Source: Paracidovorax sp031843945 (GTDB lineage: Bacteria > Pseudomonadota > Gammaproteobacteria > Burkholderiales > Burkholderiaceae_C). Taken from it: a stretch of 64,000 nucleotides of DNA. Every line of letters begins with the position of its first letter. Position 1 is the first letter of the stretch. Below, piece by piece: positions 41,612-49,814 of this stretch. The notes beneath the pieces were generated by a model. It was not told the DNA's origin. It was given only the letters and a program-made list of their open reading frames with translations, and ran no database searches. The DNA lies in the NCBI RefSeq assembly GCF_031843945.1, contig NZ_JAVTJJ010000001.1:868001-932000 (forward strand), given 5' to 3'. The position numbers and the translations under genes are program-made.

Positions 41612-42651
41612 GCCGAAAGGACGTCGAACGCGGACGTGGCAGCCCAGGCCAGGCCGTGCGGCATGCGCTCGCACAGCAGCACCGCCAGCCCATGGCGCTG
41701 CGCAAAGGCCAGGCCTTCGGCAGGCCCCAGCACGGTGATGACGGTAGCCAACGCATCGGCCTGCATGCATTGCGCGTGCAGCACGGTGACGCTGGCAAGT
41801 GCGTGGCGAACCGGCTCGCCCGTGCGCGGGTCGAGCGTGTGCGAATAGCGGCGGCCTGCATGCTCGAAGGCATGCCAGCGGTCGCCGGACGTGGCGATGG
41901 CGCAGTCCTGCAATGCGATGCTGCGCGGCGGGCCGTCGGCCGGGTCGGCCACGGCGACGCGCCAGGGTGCGCCGTCGGGCCGGCGGCCGCTGGCGCGCAA
42001 TTCGCCGCCCACTTCCACCAGCACATCGGTGAAGCCCAGTGCCTGCAGGCGTTCGTGCACGTGGTCGACGGCAAAGCCTTTGGCGATGCCGCTCAGATTC
42101 AGGCGCACGCCGCCGGGCTGCAGGGCGCTGCGTGTTTCGGCGTCCAACGCCAATTGTTCGAAACCGACCAGGGCAAGCGCTTCAGCCAGTACGTTCACAC
42201 ACGGAATGCGCGGCGAGTCATGCGTCCCGAAGCCCCAGGCATCGACCAGCGGCCCAATGGTCGGATCCCACGCACCTGCGCTGGTGCGCGCCCAGTCGCA
42301 AGCCGACTGCAGCACGGCGAAGAATTCAGGCGACAAGCGGTGCCGGCTGCCCGGCGCAGAGTGATTGAAGCGCGACAGCTCCGATTCGGGCTCCCAGTGG
42401 CTCATCTGGGTGACCACCGTGGCCAGCGCTTCTTCGATGGCAGCCTGCACCGGTGCCAGCGGAGCGAACGCCGGGTTGGCCAGCCGCACGCTCCAGGTTG
42501 TGCCCATGGTTTCGCCCGACAAGGTCTGCAGCGCCGCCGGGTCGGCCCGGCGCAGGGTCACCGGTGCAGCGCCTTGTGCAAAAGACGTGGCGCCGGCCAC
42601 CGGCAGCCGCTGACCCGGTTGCGCCAGCGCACCCGTGTAGCGCACACGCAC
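41608..42651 (-). CDS. apbE: FAD:protein FMN transferase
   Basis: A 347-residue ApbE-family enzyme that attaches FMN covalently to a Thr or Ser of extracytoplasmic proteins. Motifs: SGETMGTTWSVRL, WDPTIGPLVDAWGFG, LNLSGIAKGFAVDHV, ATSGDRWHAFEH, YSHTLDPRTGEPV and the metal-binding MQADALATVITVLG. The start is uncertain: a GTG at 42651 is used, and no classical signal peptide is seen. The probable substrate is the DUF2271 protein two genes upstream, which carries a DGVTGAT motif. The stop overlaps the reductase start. Confidence 0.9.
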   Translation of the reverse strand: MRVRYTGALAQPGQRLPVAGATSFAQGAAPVTLRRADPAALQTLSGETMGTTWSVRLANPAFAPLAPVQAAIEEALATVVTQMSHWEPESELSRFNHSAPGSRHRLSPEFFAVLQSACDWARTSAGAWDPTIGPLVDAWGFGTHDSPRIPCVNVLAEALALVGFEQLALDAETRSALQPGGVRLNLSGIAKGFAVDHVHERLQALGFTDVLVEVGGELRASGRRPDGAPWRVAVADPADGPPRSIALQDCAIATSGDRWHAFEHAGRRYSHTLDPRTGEPVRHALASVTVLHAQCMQADALATVITVLGPAEGLAFAQRHGLAVLLCERMPHGLAWAATSAFDVLSA

Positions 42652-42686
42652 CGGGGCGGCCCCGTTATCGTTGACGGGAGCAAAGC

Positions 42687-43490
42687 TCAGGGCAGCACCT
42701 CGAACGTGCCCACGTACGACAGGCGGCGCTCTTTGGCCTGCGGCAGCGAGGTCTTGGCGTCGGTCGCATCGGCGTCTACCCAGTACATGCCGGCGGTGGG
42801 CCAGGTCACGCTGAACTGGCCCTTGGCGTCGGTCGTGACCTTGATCTCTTCCTTCTTGTCGCGGTAGCGCGTGGCGCCGGGCACCAGCAGCACTTCAAGG
42901 CCGGCGGCGGGTTGGCCGTCCACATGGAAGGCGAAAGTGGCCTTGTCGCCCTTGACCAGATCGGTGGGGTGCGTGACCGCCACCAGTTCCAGGCCCTTGC
43001 CCGTGGGCTTGACGGCGCTGGGCTTGCCCACGGTGACGAAGGTTTCGATGCGGCCGACCGACTGCGTCACCTTCAGGTCCTGCGCGTCGGCAGGCACTTC
43101 GGCAGCGAACTTTTCGGCCGTGCCGCGCCAGCGCTTGTTGGCGCCGGCCTTGTCCTTGTACGTGGCAAAGAGGCCGTTGTTGACTACGGCCAGCTGGTAG
43201 GTGCCGGTTTGCGTCAGGTTCAGGTCGAACACGCTGCGCAGCTTGCCCTTGTGGGTGTTTTCCGGCGCAACGGTGGCGCCGTTGGGCGCGGTGACGACCA
43301 GGTTGTCGAGCCCCAGCGGAAAGTGGTTGAAGTAGAACAAGTCGTTGGACACCGCCGCATCGACGGTGATCCATTCGGCCTTGGACAGCACCGTGGACGA
43401 CGGCAGCAACCACACGTTGTGGGCCTGGGCGGAGCCCAAGGCGCCGCAGAGCACGGCGAGGCAGGTGGCGATACGGGTCTTGAAATGCAT
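42687..43490 (-). CDS. DUF4198 periplasmic protein
   Basis: A 267-residue exported protein with signal peptide MHFKTRIATCLAVLCGALGSAQA. The mature part starts HNVWLLPSSTVL, the usual DUF4198 opening with a His at the new N-terminus, and has two beta-rich halves including a carboxypeptidase-regulatory-like (Ig-type) segment near the end (TTDAKGQFSVTWPTAGMYWVDA). Members occur next to TonB receptors and ApbE genes; metal binding through the N-terminal His is plausible but unproven. It lies between DUF2271 and apbE in the operon. Confidence 0.85.
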   Translation of the reverse strand: MHFKTRIATCLAVLCGALGSAQAHNVWLLPSSTVLSKAEWITVDAAVSNDLFYFNHFPLGLDNLVVTAPNGATVAPENTHKGKLRSVFDLNLTQTGTYQLAVVNNGLFATYKDKAGANKRWRGTAEKFAAEVPADAQDLKVTQSVGRIETFVTVGKPSAVKPTGKGLELVAVTHPTDLVKGDKATFAFHVDGQPAAGLEVLLVPGATRYRDKKEEIKVTTDAKGQFSVTWPTAGMYWVDADATDAKTSLPQAKERRLSYVGTFEVLP

Positions 43491-43539
43491 GATGTGAGTC
43501 CTGGAGTTCAGTGAAAAAGCAAAAAGGTGAAAGGCGTTC

Positions 43540-44076
43540 TCAGGGCTTCAGGTCGAGAGTGACCTCTCCCAGTTCGCTGCTGCCCTTGGCGCGCAGTTGC
43601 TCGCCCTTGGGCGAAGGCCAGGCGAAGGGAATCGTGACCAGCTCGCGGCCGCCGACTTCGCGTGCGGCCTCCACCACCAGCTTGTAATTGCCCGCCGGCA
43701 GCTTGGCCAAGGGGTTGGAGCCTTCGGAGAACTGCAGCTGGTGCTTGCCGACCGGGCGAGTGGCGCCCGTCACGCCGTCGATGGGCAAGGCCAGTTCGCG
43801 CCCGGTGCGGCGCCACCACTGGCGCATGTCCTTGAGCCACTTGGCGCCCTCGTCGTTCTTGAGCTTCACGTCGTACCAGACAGCCAGCGTGCTGGCCACG
43901 GTGGCGTCCGCGCGCTCCACCCACACGGCCACGTAAGGGCGGTGGTATTCGGCCACGTCCAGGCGCGGAATCTCCACGCCAATGCTCAAGCCCGCGGCGA
44001 AGGCCGGCGCGCCCAGGCAGGCGCCCAGCGCTACGGAATAGCGCAACGCCGTCGGCTTTGTCGATGAATGCTTCAT
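43540..44076 (-). CDS. DUF2271 periplasmic protein with a candidate flavinylation motif
   Basis: A 178-residue exported protein; signal peptide about 1-28 (..GACLGAPAFA|AG). DUF2271 features: VEIPRLDVAEYHRPYVAVWVERAD, WYDVKLKNDEGAKWLKDMRQWWRR. Residues 100-106 read DGVTGAT, which matches the (S/T)GAT-type ApbE recognition sequence known from NqrC/RnfG and other flavinylated proteins; Thr106 would be the FMN acceptor. It sits 15 bp after the PepSY gene and is in the same operon as apbE. Modification is inferred from motif and context. Confidence 0.85.
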   Translation of the reverse strand: MKHSSTKPTALRYSVALGACLGAPAFAAGLSIGVEIPRLDVAEYHRPYVAVWVERADATVASTLAVWYDVKLKNDEGAKWLKDMRQWWRRTGRELALPIDGVTGATRPVGKHQLQFSEGSNPLAKLPAGNYKLVVEAAREVGGRELVTIPFAWPSPKGEQLRAKGSSELGEVTLDLKP

Positions 44077-44091
44077 TCGTCGTCTTTCGGT

Positions 44092-44718
44092 TCAGTGGAT
44101 AAAGAGGAGCGCCAGCAGCAGGGGCACCACCAGCCCCATGCCCACCATGGGCCAGGTGAAGGGGCGGTTGCCCGCATGCATCTTCAAGATGAAGAGGCCG
44201 GTGATGCAGAACACCAGGCAGGCGGCGGCGAAGATGTCAATGAACCAGCTCCAGGCGGCGCCCGTGTTGCGGCCCTTGTGCAGGTCGTTGAAATAGGAGA
44301 TCCAGCCCCTGTCGGTGCGTTCGTACTCGGCCGCGCCATCGGCCAGGCCCACCCGCAGCCAGGCGTCGCCGCCGGGGCGCGGCAGCGACACGTAGACCTC
44401 GTCGGGCGACCACTCGGCCTCGCGGTCGGCGGTGTCGATGCTCCATTGCGCTTGCGCCCAGCGCTGCAGTGCGGGCGGCAACGGCGCCCGGTCCTTGCCT
44501 TCGGGCGGCTTTACGCTGCCCAGTACCTGAGCCGGCACCGTGGCCTGCAGGCTCGTGACGCGCGGCTTGGCCTCGATCTGCCCCGCGTGGTTGAGCGTGA
44601 AGCCGGTCACCGCAAACAACAGCATGCCGATGAGGCAGAGCGCGGAGCTCACCCAATGCCACTCGTGCAGAGTCTTGAGCCAGAAAGAACGGCGGCGGTG
44701 GTCCGGAGGGCGGGTCAT
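44092..44718 (-). CDS. PepSY-associated membrane protein, first gene of the flavin/iron operon
   Basis: A 208-residue inner-membrane protein. Helices at about 22-43 (VSSALCLIGMLLFAVTGFTLNH), 158-178 (WFIDIFAAACLVFCITGLFILKM) and 187-207. The periplasmic part (about 45-155) includes VYVSLPRPGGDAWLRV and ISYFNDLHKGRNTG, whose His in NDLHKG is a candidate heme or metal ligand; a second lies in LHEWHW. The protein is half the size of the PepSY protein at 5048 and belongs to the short subgroup. A Fur-box-like site lies about 100 bp upstream. Inferred role: electron transfer across the inner membrane for iron release. Confidence 0.85.
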   Translation of the reverse strand: MTRPPDHRRRSFWLKTLHEWHWVSSALCLIGMLLFAVTGFTLNHAGQIEAKPRVTSLQATVPAQVLGSVKPPEGKDRAPLPPALQRWAQAQWSIDTADREAEWSPDEVYVSLPRPGGDAWLRVGLADGAAEYERTDRGWISYFNDLHKGRNTGAAWSWFIDIFAAACLVFCITGLFILKMHAGNRPFTWPMVGMGLVVPLLLALLFIH

Positions 44719-44817
44719 GCAAAAAAGAAGGCGAGAGGCAGGAGGACGCGACTTGGACGCGTGAGGCGATCACAGGCCATGTGGCGCCCGGGAAAACCCG
44801 AGATTCTATGGCACGCG

Positions 44818-44837
44818 AATGAAAATTAATCGCATTT
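44818..44837. promoter_or_regulatory. Fur box candidate before the PepSY-DUF2271-DUF4198-apbE-reductase operon
   Basis: The minus strand reads AAATGCGATTAATTTTCATT, matching AATGNNANTNATTNNCATT. It stands about 100 bp from the PepSY start and near the border with the receptor remnant. Confidence 0.6.
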
Positions 44838-44911
44838 GTAAAGTCTTTACTTGGCCGCACAGGACATAGATCCTCAGAGGCGCAAAGTCAGCGCCCGCCG
44901 CTACGCTTCGC

Positions 44912-45103
44912 CAGTATGAGTATTGGCTGTTAGACCTGATGACCCGCTATGAAATCACCCGCCTGCTGAGCGTGAGCGCCAACGTGAACAACGTGTTCGA
45001 CAAGCACTACTACGCGGGCGTGACGAACTTCACTTCGCAAGGGCTGTTCTACACCTGGGGCGCACCGCGCAGCGTGAACGTGAGTCTGCGCTACAACTTC
45101 TGA
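44912..45103 (+). pseudogene. 3' remnant of a TonB-dependent receptor gene
   Basis: An open stretch reads ..YEYWLLDLMTRYEITRLL, then SVSANVNNVFDKHYYAGV, ending GAPRSVNVSLRYNF and TGA: the last two or three barrel strands and terminal Phe of a siderophore receptor. NVNNVFDKHYY is the family's C-terminal signature. No signal peptide, plug or rest of the barrel is present upstream; the frame runs into unrelated bases before about 44912. An intrinsic terminator follows. The bulk of the gene was evidently deleted. Confidence 0.88.
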
Positions 45104-45126
45104 GCACCACAGGCTGCAGCACCGAA

Positions 45127-45149
45127 GCGCCAGTCCTTGGCGCCTTTTT
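45127..45149 (+). terminator. Intrinsic terminator after the receptor remnant
   Basis: GCGCCA, loop GTCCT, TGGCGC, then C and five T. Confidence 0.75.
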
Positions 45150-45152
45150 ATG

Positions 45153-45212
45153 ACCAAATTGGCCTCTAGCGCTTGTTGGCAAAGCGCAACCAGCTATCAA
45201 TTAAATAGCAAA
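45153..45212 (+). repeat. Dispersed palindromic repeat, copy 8
   Basis: ACCAAATTGGCCTCTAGCGC..AAAGCGCAACCAGCTATCAATTAAATAGCA, directly after the terminator of the receptor remnant. Confidence 0.9.
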
Positions 45213-45248
45213 ACACTTTCAACCCAAGGGCGCCACGACGCAGCCGCG

Positions 45249-46271
45249 TCAGTCCATCTTCACGTTCGCGCTCTTGACCACCTGCGCCATGCGCGCCGCC
45301 TCGCTGCGAAAGAAGGCGGCGGCCTGCTCGGGCGGCGTGAGCTTGATCTCGTAGCCCTGCGCGACGAGCGCATCCCGTGCCTCGGGCATGTCCATGGCGG
45401 CCTTGAAGCCGCCATACAGGCGTGCCAGCTCGGCTTTCGGCAGACCTGCAGGCGCTACGGGTGCGATCCAGCCTTCCAGCTCGAACCCGGCCAGGCCCTG
45501 CTCGGCGATGGTGGGCACGCCGGGCAACGTAGGCACGCGCGCGGCCGTGGTGACGCCCAGGGCGCGCATGGCGCCCGACTTGATGTGCGCCGCCGCCGGC
45601 GCCACCGCCACCACGCCCAGCTGCACCTGACCGCCCAGGATGTCGTTCATGAGCGGCCCCATGCCCTTGTACGGGATGTGCTTGATATCAAGCTGCGTCT
45701 GGTCCACGAACATCGCCGCGCCCAGGTGCAGGATGGTGCCGTTGCCCGACGAGCCGTAATTCAGCACGCCGGGCTGGGCGCGGGCGTAAGCGATCAGTTC
45801 CTGCACCGTTTTGGCCGGCACCGAGGGATGCGCCACCAGCACGAAGGGCGTGGCGCCGAGGATGGTGATGGGCGTGATGTCGGCCAGCGAGTCGAACGGA
45901 ATGTTCCGGTACACGCTGGGGTTGACCACGTGGTTGTTGGAGACCACGCCGATGACCGATCCATCCTTGGGCGCGCGCACGATCTGCGCCGTGCCGGTGA
46001 TGCCGCCTGCGCCCGGCAGGTTCTCGATCACCACCGGCTGGCCCAGCGCCTTGGCCAGGCTGTGGCTGATGGCGCGCATGGCGCCGTCGGTGCCCGAGCC
46101 CGCAGACAGCGGCAGGATCACGCGCAGCGGCTTGTCGTTGTGCGGCTGCGCCCACGACACCCCGGGCCGCGCAAGCGTCGCCGCGCCCAGAGCGGCTGCG
46201 CTGCCCATGAGAATGCGGCGGCGCGCAGGCGATGACAGGGCGCCGGCACGAAGAAGTGTGGAATGCGTCAT
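45249..46271 (-). CDS. Bug-family periplasmic binding protein
   Basis: A 340-residue exported protein with a Tat-like signal (SSPARRRILMGSAAALGAATLARPGVSWAQ). Family blocks: RVILPLSAGSGTDGAMRAIS, VVIENLPGAGGITGTAQIV, ..HIPYKGMGPLMNDILGGQVQLG.. and ALGVTTAARVPTLPGVPTIAEQGL. ATG 46271 is preceded by GGAGA. It is the last gene of the operon HMG-CoA-lyase-like, CoA transferase, Bug, divergent from a LysR gene, so it probably binds the same carboxylate the two enzymes degrade. No permease is encoded nearby. Confidence 0.92.
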   Translation of the reverse strand: MTHSTLLRAGALSSPARRRILMGSAAALGAATLARPGVSWAQPHNDKPLRVILPLSAGSGTDGAMRAISHSLAKALGQPVVIENLPGAGGITGTAQIVRAPKDGSVIGVVSNNHVVNPSVYRNIPFDSLADITPITILGATPFVLVAHPSVPAKTVQELIAYARAQPGVLNYGSSGNGTILHLGAAMFVDQTQLDIKHIPYKGMGPLMNDILGGQVQLGVVAVAPAAAHIKSGAMRALGVTTAARVPTLPGVPTIAEQGLAGFELEGWIAPVAPAGLPKAELARLYGGFKAAMDMPEARDALVAQGYEIKLTPPEQAAAFFRSEAARMAQVVKSANVKMD

Positions 46272-46344
46272 GGTGGTTGTCTCCGTTGTCGTTATCGATC
46301 TGTTCGGCGAGTGCGCGGACGATGGCCGCGCTGGCAAGGCGGCG

Positions 46345-47586
46345 TCATGCCACGGCGGCCGCTCCGTGCAGCGCGGCGATCTGCTGCGGTGTGTAGCCCA
46401 GGCTGGTCAACAACTCCTCGGTGTGCTGGCCGAGCTGCGGCGGGTCCATCCGCACACCCATGCGGTGGCCGGACAGCCGCAGCGGAAGCAGCGTCACGCG
46501 CGCCGTGCTACCGGCGCGCTCGCCGTCGGGCAGCGTCACGTCGGCCAGGCCGCCGGTGGCGTTCAGGTGCGGGTCGTCGAAAAGCTGCTCGGGCCGCAGG
46601 ATGGGCGCGAACGGCAGGCCGTGGCGCTCGAAGATGCCCGACAGTTCCTCGGCCGTGTGCGCGGCCAGGCGGCGGCGCAGTTCGGGCAGCAGCGTGGGCC
46701 GCACGCGCACGCGGTCGTTGTTGAGCGCCAGTGCGGGGTCGTTCTTCAGGTCGGCATAGCCCATGGCGTCGCAGAACGTGACCCACTGCGCATCGCTCAC
46801 CGCGGCCAGGAAGATCTGTTCGCCGTCCTTCACGCTGAACACGTCGTACAGCGACCAGGCGGAGATGCGGTCGGGCATGGGCGCGGCCGGCTGGCCTGTG
46901 ACGGCGTACTGCATCATGTGCTGGCCGACGAGGAACACGTTGTTCTCGAACAGGGCCGAATCCACCTCCTGCCCGCGCCCGGTGATGCCCCGCTGCATCA
47001 GCGCGGCCATGGCACCAATGGCGCCGAACATGCCGCCCATGATGTCGTTCACGCTGGTGCCCGCGCGCAGCGGGTCGCCCGGTCGGCCGGTCATGTAGGC
47101 CAGCCCGCCCATCATCTGCACCACTTCGTCGAGCGCGGTGCGGTGCTCATAGGGGCCGGGCAGAAAGCCCGTGTGGTTCACATAGATCAGCCGCTCGTTC
47201 AACTTCGACAGTGCGGCGTAGTCCAGGCCGTATTTGGTCATCACGCCGGGCTTGAAGTTCTGCGCCACCACGTCGGCCGACGCGGCAAGCTTGCGCGCGA
47301 CTTCCAGGCCTTCGGGCTTGCGCAGGTCGAGCGCAATGCTCTTCTTGTTGCGGTTGAACATGGGAAAGAAGCCCGCGCCCGCGCCCAGCAGGTGGCGCGT
47401 GCGGTCGCCATCCACGGGTTCGATCTTGATGACCTCGGCGCCCAGGTCGGCCAGCACCATGCCGCAGGTCGGCCCCATGACCATGTGGGTGAACTCCACC
47501 ACGCGCAGGCCCGCCAGGGGCAATGGGGGGCGGTCGGCGGCGGGGGAAGATGGTGAAGAGAACGAAGGATTCATGGAGGCATTCAT
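46345..47586 (-). CDS. Family III (CaiB/BaiF) CoA-transferase
   Basis: A 413-residue enzyme that moves CoA between carboxylates. LPLAGLRVVEFTHMVMGPTCGMVLADLGAEVIKIEP opens the fold; FNRNKKSIALDLRKPEG, DVVAQNFKPGVMTKYGLDY, AGTSVNDIMGGMFGAIGAMAAL (containing the usual catalytic-Asp region) and the C-terminal HGLPFAPILRPEQLFDDPHL are typical. It lies 18 bp after the HMG-CoA-lyase-like gene. Together they could activate a hydroxy-dicarboxylate such as 3-hydroxy-3-methylglutarate or citramalate and cleave it; the substrate is inferred. Confidence 0.92.
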   Translation of the reverse strand: MNASMNPSFSSPSSPAADRPPLPLAGLRVVEFTHMVMGPTCGMVLADLGAEVIKIEPVDGDRTRHLLGAGAGFFPMFNRNKKSIALDLRKPEGLEVARKLAASADVVAQNFKPGVMTKYGLDYAALSKLNERLIYVNHTGFLPGPYEHRTALDEVVQMMGGLAYMTGRPGDPLRAGTSVNDIMGGMFGAIGAMAALMQRGITGRGQEVDSALFENNVFLVGQHMMQYAVTGQPAAPMPDRISAWSLYDVFSVKDGEQIFLAAVSDAQWVTFCDAMGYADLKNDPALALNNDRVRVRPTLLPELRRRLAAHTAEELSGIFERHGLPFAPILRPEQLFDDPHLNATGGLADVTLPDGERAGSTARVTLLPLRLSGHRMGVRMDPPQLGQHTEELLTSLGYTPQQIAALHGAAAVA

Positions 47587-47604
47587 GGGAACAACGATAG
47601 CGGC

Positions 47605-48570
47605 TCAGACCGTTGCCAGCGCAGGGGCGGCGGCAGGCGCTGCGGTTCTGGGCAGGCCCGCCTTCCAGAGCGTGCCGTGCAGGCTCTCGCCCGCCAGCCA
47701 AACTCCGACGCGCTCGCGCAGGGCCAACAGCGCAGGCACATCCAGCCCCGTGCCGACGCCCATGCGCTCGAGCATGAAGGCCAGGTCTTCGGTGGTGACG
47801 TTGCCGCTTGCGCCCGGAGCGTGCGGGCAGCCACCGATGCCTGCCAGGCAGGCGTCGAAGCGCGTGATGCCGGTCTGCCAGGCGGCATAGACGTTGGCCA
47901 GGCCCATACCGCGCGTGTCGTGGAAGTGCGCGCAGGCCAGCCGGTCGCCCACCAGCGCGCGCGCCTTTTCAAACAGGCGCTGCACGGTGGCCGGGTCGGC
48001 GTAGCCCACTGTGTCGGCCAGGCTCACCCGGTCGGCGCCGGCGTCCAGCAGGGCCTGCATCAGCCGCAGCACTTCGCCCTCAGCCACCTCGCCCTGCAGC
48101 GTGCAGCCGAAGGCCGTGCCCACGCCTCCTTCGATCAATGTGCGACTGCCGGCCGCGTCGCGTGCCGCGCGGATGCGGGCGACTTCGGCCACCACCTCGT
48201 CGGGCGTCTTGCGCAGGTTGGCCAGGCTGTGCGCATGGCTGGCGGACAGCGGTACCACCATCAGGTCGGCCTGGCACTCGATGGCACGCTCGGCGCCTTT
48301 CAGATTGGGCACCAGCACCGAGGCGACGAGGCCCGGCAAGGTCTTGGCGTGCGCCAGCACCTCAGCGGTGTCGGCCAGTTGCGGCAGCAGGCGCGCAGGC
48401 ACGAAGGAGCCGACTTCGATTTCGCGCTGGCCCGCCGCATAGGCCGCGTCGATCCACGCGAGCTTGTGGGCCGTCGGCACGATGGTGGCGATGCTTTGCA
48501 GGCCATCGCGCAGACCCACTTCGCGCACGATGGCTGCAGTCCCGGCGGGGCGGGGAATGGTGGGGCTCAT
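47605..48570 (-). CDS. Hydroxymethylglutaryl-CoA lyase family protein
   Basis: A 321-residue TIM-barrel lyase of the HMGL-like family. VREVGLRDGLQSI supplies the Arg-Asp pair, EVGSFVPARLLPQLAD and LADTVGYADP follow, ACAHFHDTRGMGLAN carries the metal-binding His pair, and GGCPHAPGASGNVTTEDL the loop Cys of HMG-CoA lyases. The reaction would release acetyl-CoA from a 3-hydroxyacyl-CoA. ATG 48570 is the first gene codon of the operon with the CoA-transferase and Bug protein, divergent from LysR across 143 bp. Confidence 0.92.
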   Translation of the reverse strand: MSPTIPRPAGTAAIVREVGLRDGLQSIATIVPTAHKLAWIDAAYAAGQREIEVGSFVPARLLPQLADTAEVLAHAKTLPGLVASVLVPNLKGAERAIECQADLMVVPLSASHAHSLANLRKTPDEVVAEVARIRAARDAAGSRTLIEGGVGTAFGCTLQGEVAEGEVLRLMQALLDAGADRVSLADTVGYADPATVQRLFEKARALVGDRLACAHFHDTRGMGLANVYAAWQTGITRFDACLAGIGGCPHAPGASGNVTTEDLAFMLERMGVGTGLDVPALLALRERVGVWLAGESLHGTLWKAGLPRTAAPAAAPALATV

Positions 48571-48633
48571 GGTATCTCCGATCGTTATGGCGTCGATTCT
48601 AGGAATGCCCTGCTGCGCCATCTCATCAATTTT

Positions 48634-48650
48634 GGAAGGCTTATGCTTCC
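48634..48650. promoter_or_regulatory. Palindrome in the LysR/HMGL divergent promoter, likely LysR operator
   Basis: GGAAG, seven bases, CTTCC. It lies 64 bp before the LysR gene and 64 bp before the lyase gene, the usual place for a LysR-type dyad. Confidence 0.45.
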
Positions 48651-48713
48651 CGATGGGAATATCTGAGTCCTCGACTTGCCAACTCCACCCGCCACTTCAG
48701 AAAGCATGCCCCC

Positions 48714-49610
48714 ATGCGCCCGCTCGACCTGCAAAGCCTGAAGCTCTTCGTGTCCGTCTGCGAGCACCGCAACATCGCCCGCGCCGCCGCGCAGGAAGCC
48801 ATCGTCGGCTCGGCCATCAGCAAGCGTCTGGCGCAACTGGAAGACATCGTGGGCGCGCGCCTCCTGGTGCGCAGGCGTCATGGCGTAACTCCCACGCCCG
48901 CAGGCGAGGCGCTGCTGGAACATGCGCGCGAGATGCTGGCCAGCGTGGGGCGCATCGAGCGCGACATGGCAGCCTTCAGCGCCGGCGTGCGCGGCCATGT
49001 GCGCATGCTGGTGACCGCCTCGGTCATGGCCGAATCGCTGGCCGACGATGTGGCTGCCTTCCTGCAGAACCCGGTGCACCGCGACATCCGCGTGAGCATG
49101 GAAGAGCGTGTGAGCCCCGAGGTGGTGCGTGGCATTCGCGAGGGCGCTGCATCCATCGGCATCTGCTGGGACGCGGCCGACCTGCAGGGCCTGCAAACGC
49201 GCAGCTACCGGCACGACCACCTGGCCATCGTGGCGCATCCGTCGCACCCGGTGGCACAGCTGACGAGCGTGCGTTTTGCCGACGTGCTGGAACATGAATT
49301 CGTGAGCATGCCCGCGCTCAGCGCCGTGCAGATGCTGCTGACCCGCGCCGCCGCCGTGGCCGGCAAGACGCTGGCGCACCGCGTGCAGGTGACCAACTTC
49401 GATGCGGCGCTTCGCGTGGTGCGCGCCAACCTCGCCATCAGCGTGGTGCCGGCCGAGGTGGCCGCGCCGTTTGCCGCCGCATCGAACGTGCGCGTGGTGC
49501 CGCTGGCCGACGACTGGGCGCGGCGGCGGTTCGCCTTGTGCTTTCGTGCCGAGCCCGCCCTCACGCCCGCCGCGCAACTGCTGCTGAACCATCTGGGCGA
49601 GCGAACCTGA
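48714..49610 (+). CDS. LysR-type transcriptional regulator
   Basis: A 298-residue regulator. The N-terminal winged helix-turn-helix (LQSLKLFVSVCEHRNIARAAAQEAIVGSAISKRLAQLEDIVGARLLVR in outline) is followed by the LysR substrate-binding domain with RGHVRMLVTASVMAESL and IRVSMEERVSPEVVRGIREGAASIGI. ATG 48714 begins MRPLDLQSLK. It is divergent from the lyase/CoA-transferase/Bug operon and is presumably its inducer-dependent activator, as well as an autoregulator. Confidence 0.93.
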   Translation: MRPLDLQSLKLFVSVCEHRNIARAAAQEAIVGSAISKRLAQLEDIVGARLLVRRRHGVTPTPAGEALLEHAREMLASVGRIERDMAAFSAGVRGHVRMLVTASVMAESLADDVAAFLQNPVHRDIRVSMEERVSPEVVRGIREGAASIGICWDAADLQGLQTRSYRHDHLAIVAHPSHPVAQLTSVRFADVLEHEFVSMPALSAVQMLLTRAAAVAGKTLAHRVQVTNFDAALRVVRANLAISVVPAEVAAPFAAASNVRVVPLADDWARRRFALCFRAEPALTPAAQLLLNHLGERT

Positions 49611-49695
49611 CACGGACCGACCCCGCGTGGCACCGTTGCAACAGTCTACGTAACGCCACGTTTTCCGCGTCCAGCGCAGAGTGCAGTTCACTCCT

Positions 49696-49722
49696 GAGCT
49701 ATTAAACTTGTAGCAAAATCAA
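49696..49722 (+). repeat. Partial dispersed repeat (distal arm only)
   Basis: GAGCTATTAAACTTGTAGCAAAAT keeps only the AGCTATTA..TAGCAAAA end; the GGCCTCTAGCGC end is missing. Confidence 0.5.
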
Positions 49723-49814
49723 TTCGCCGCTATATTGATAGCGTTCCTGCGGTTCCACGCGCTGAAGGCGCGCCGGCCCGCATCCCCTGACATTTTGAGC
49801 AAGGAGAAGCGTCC

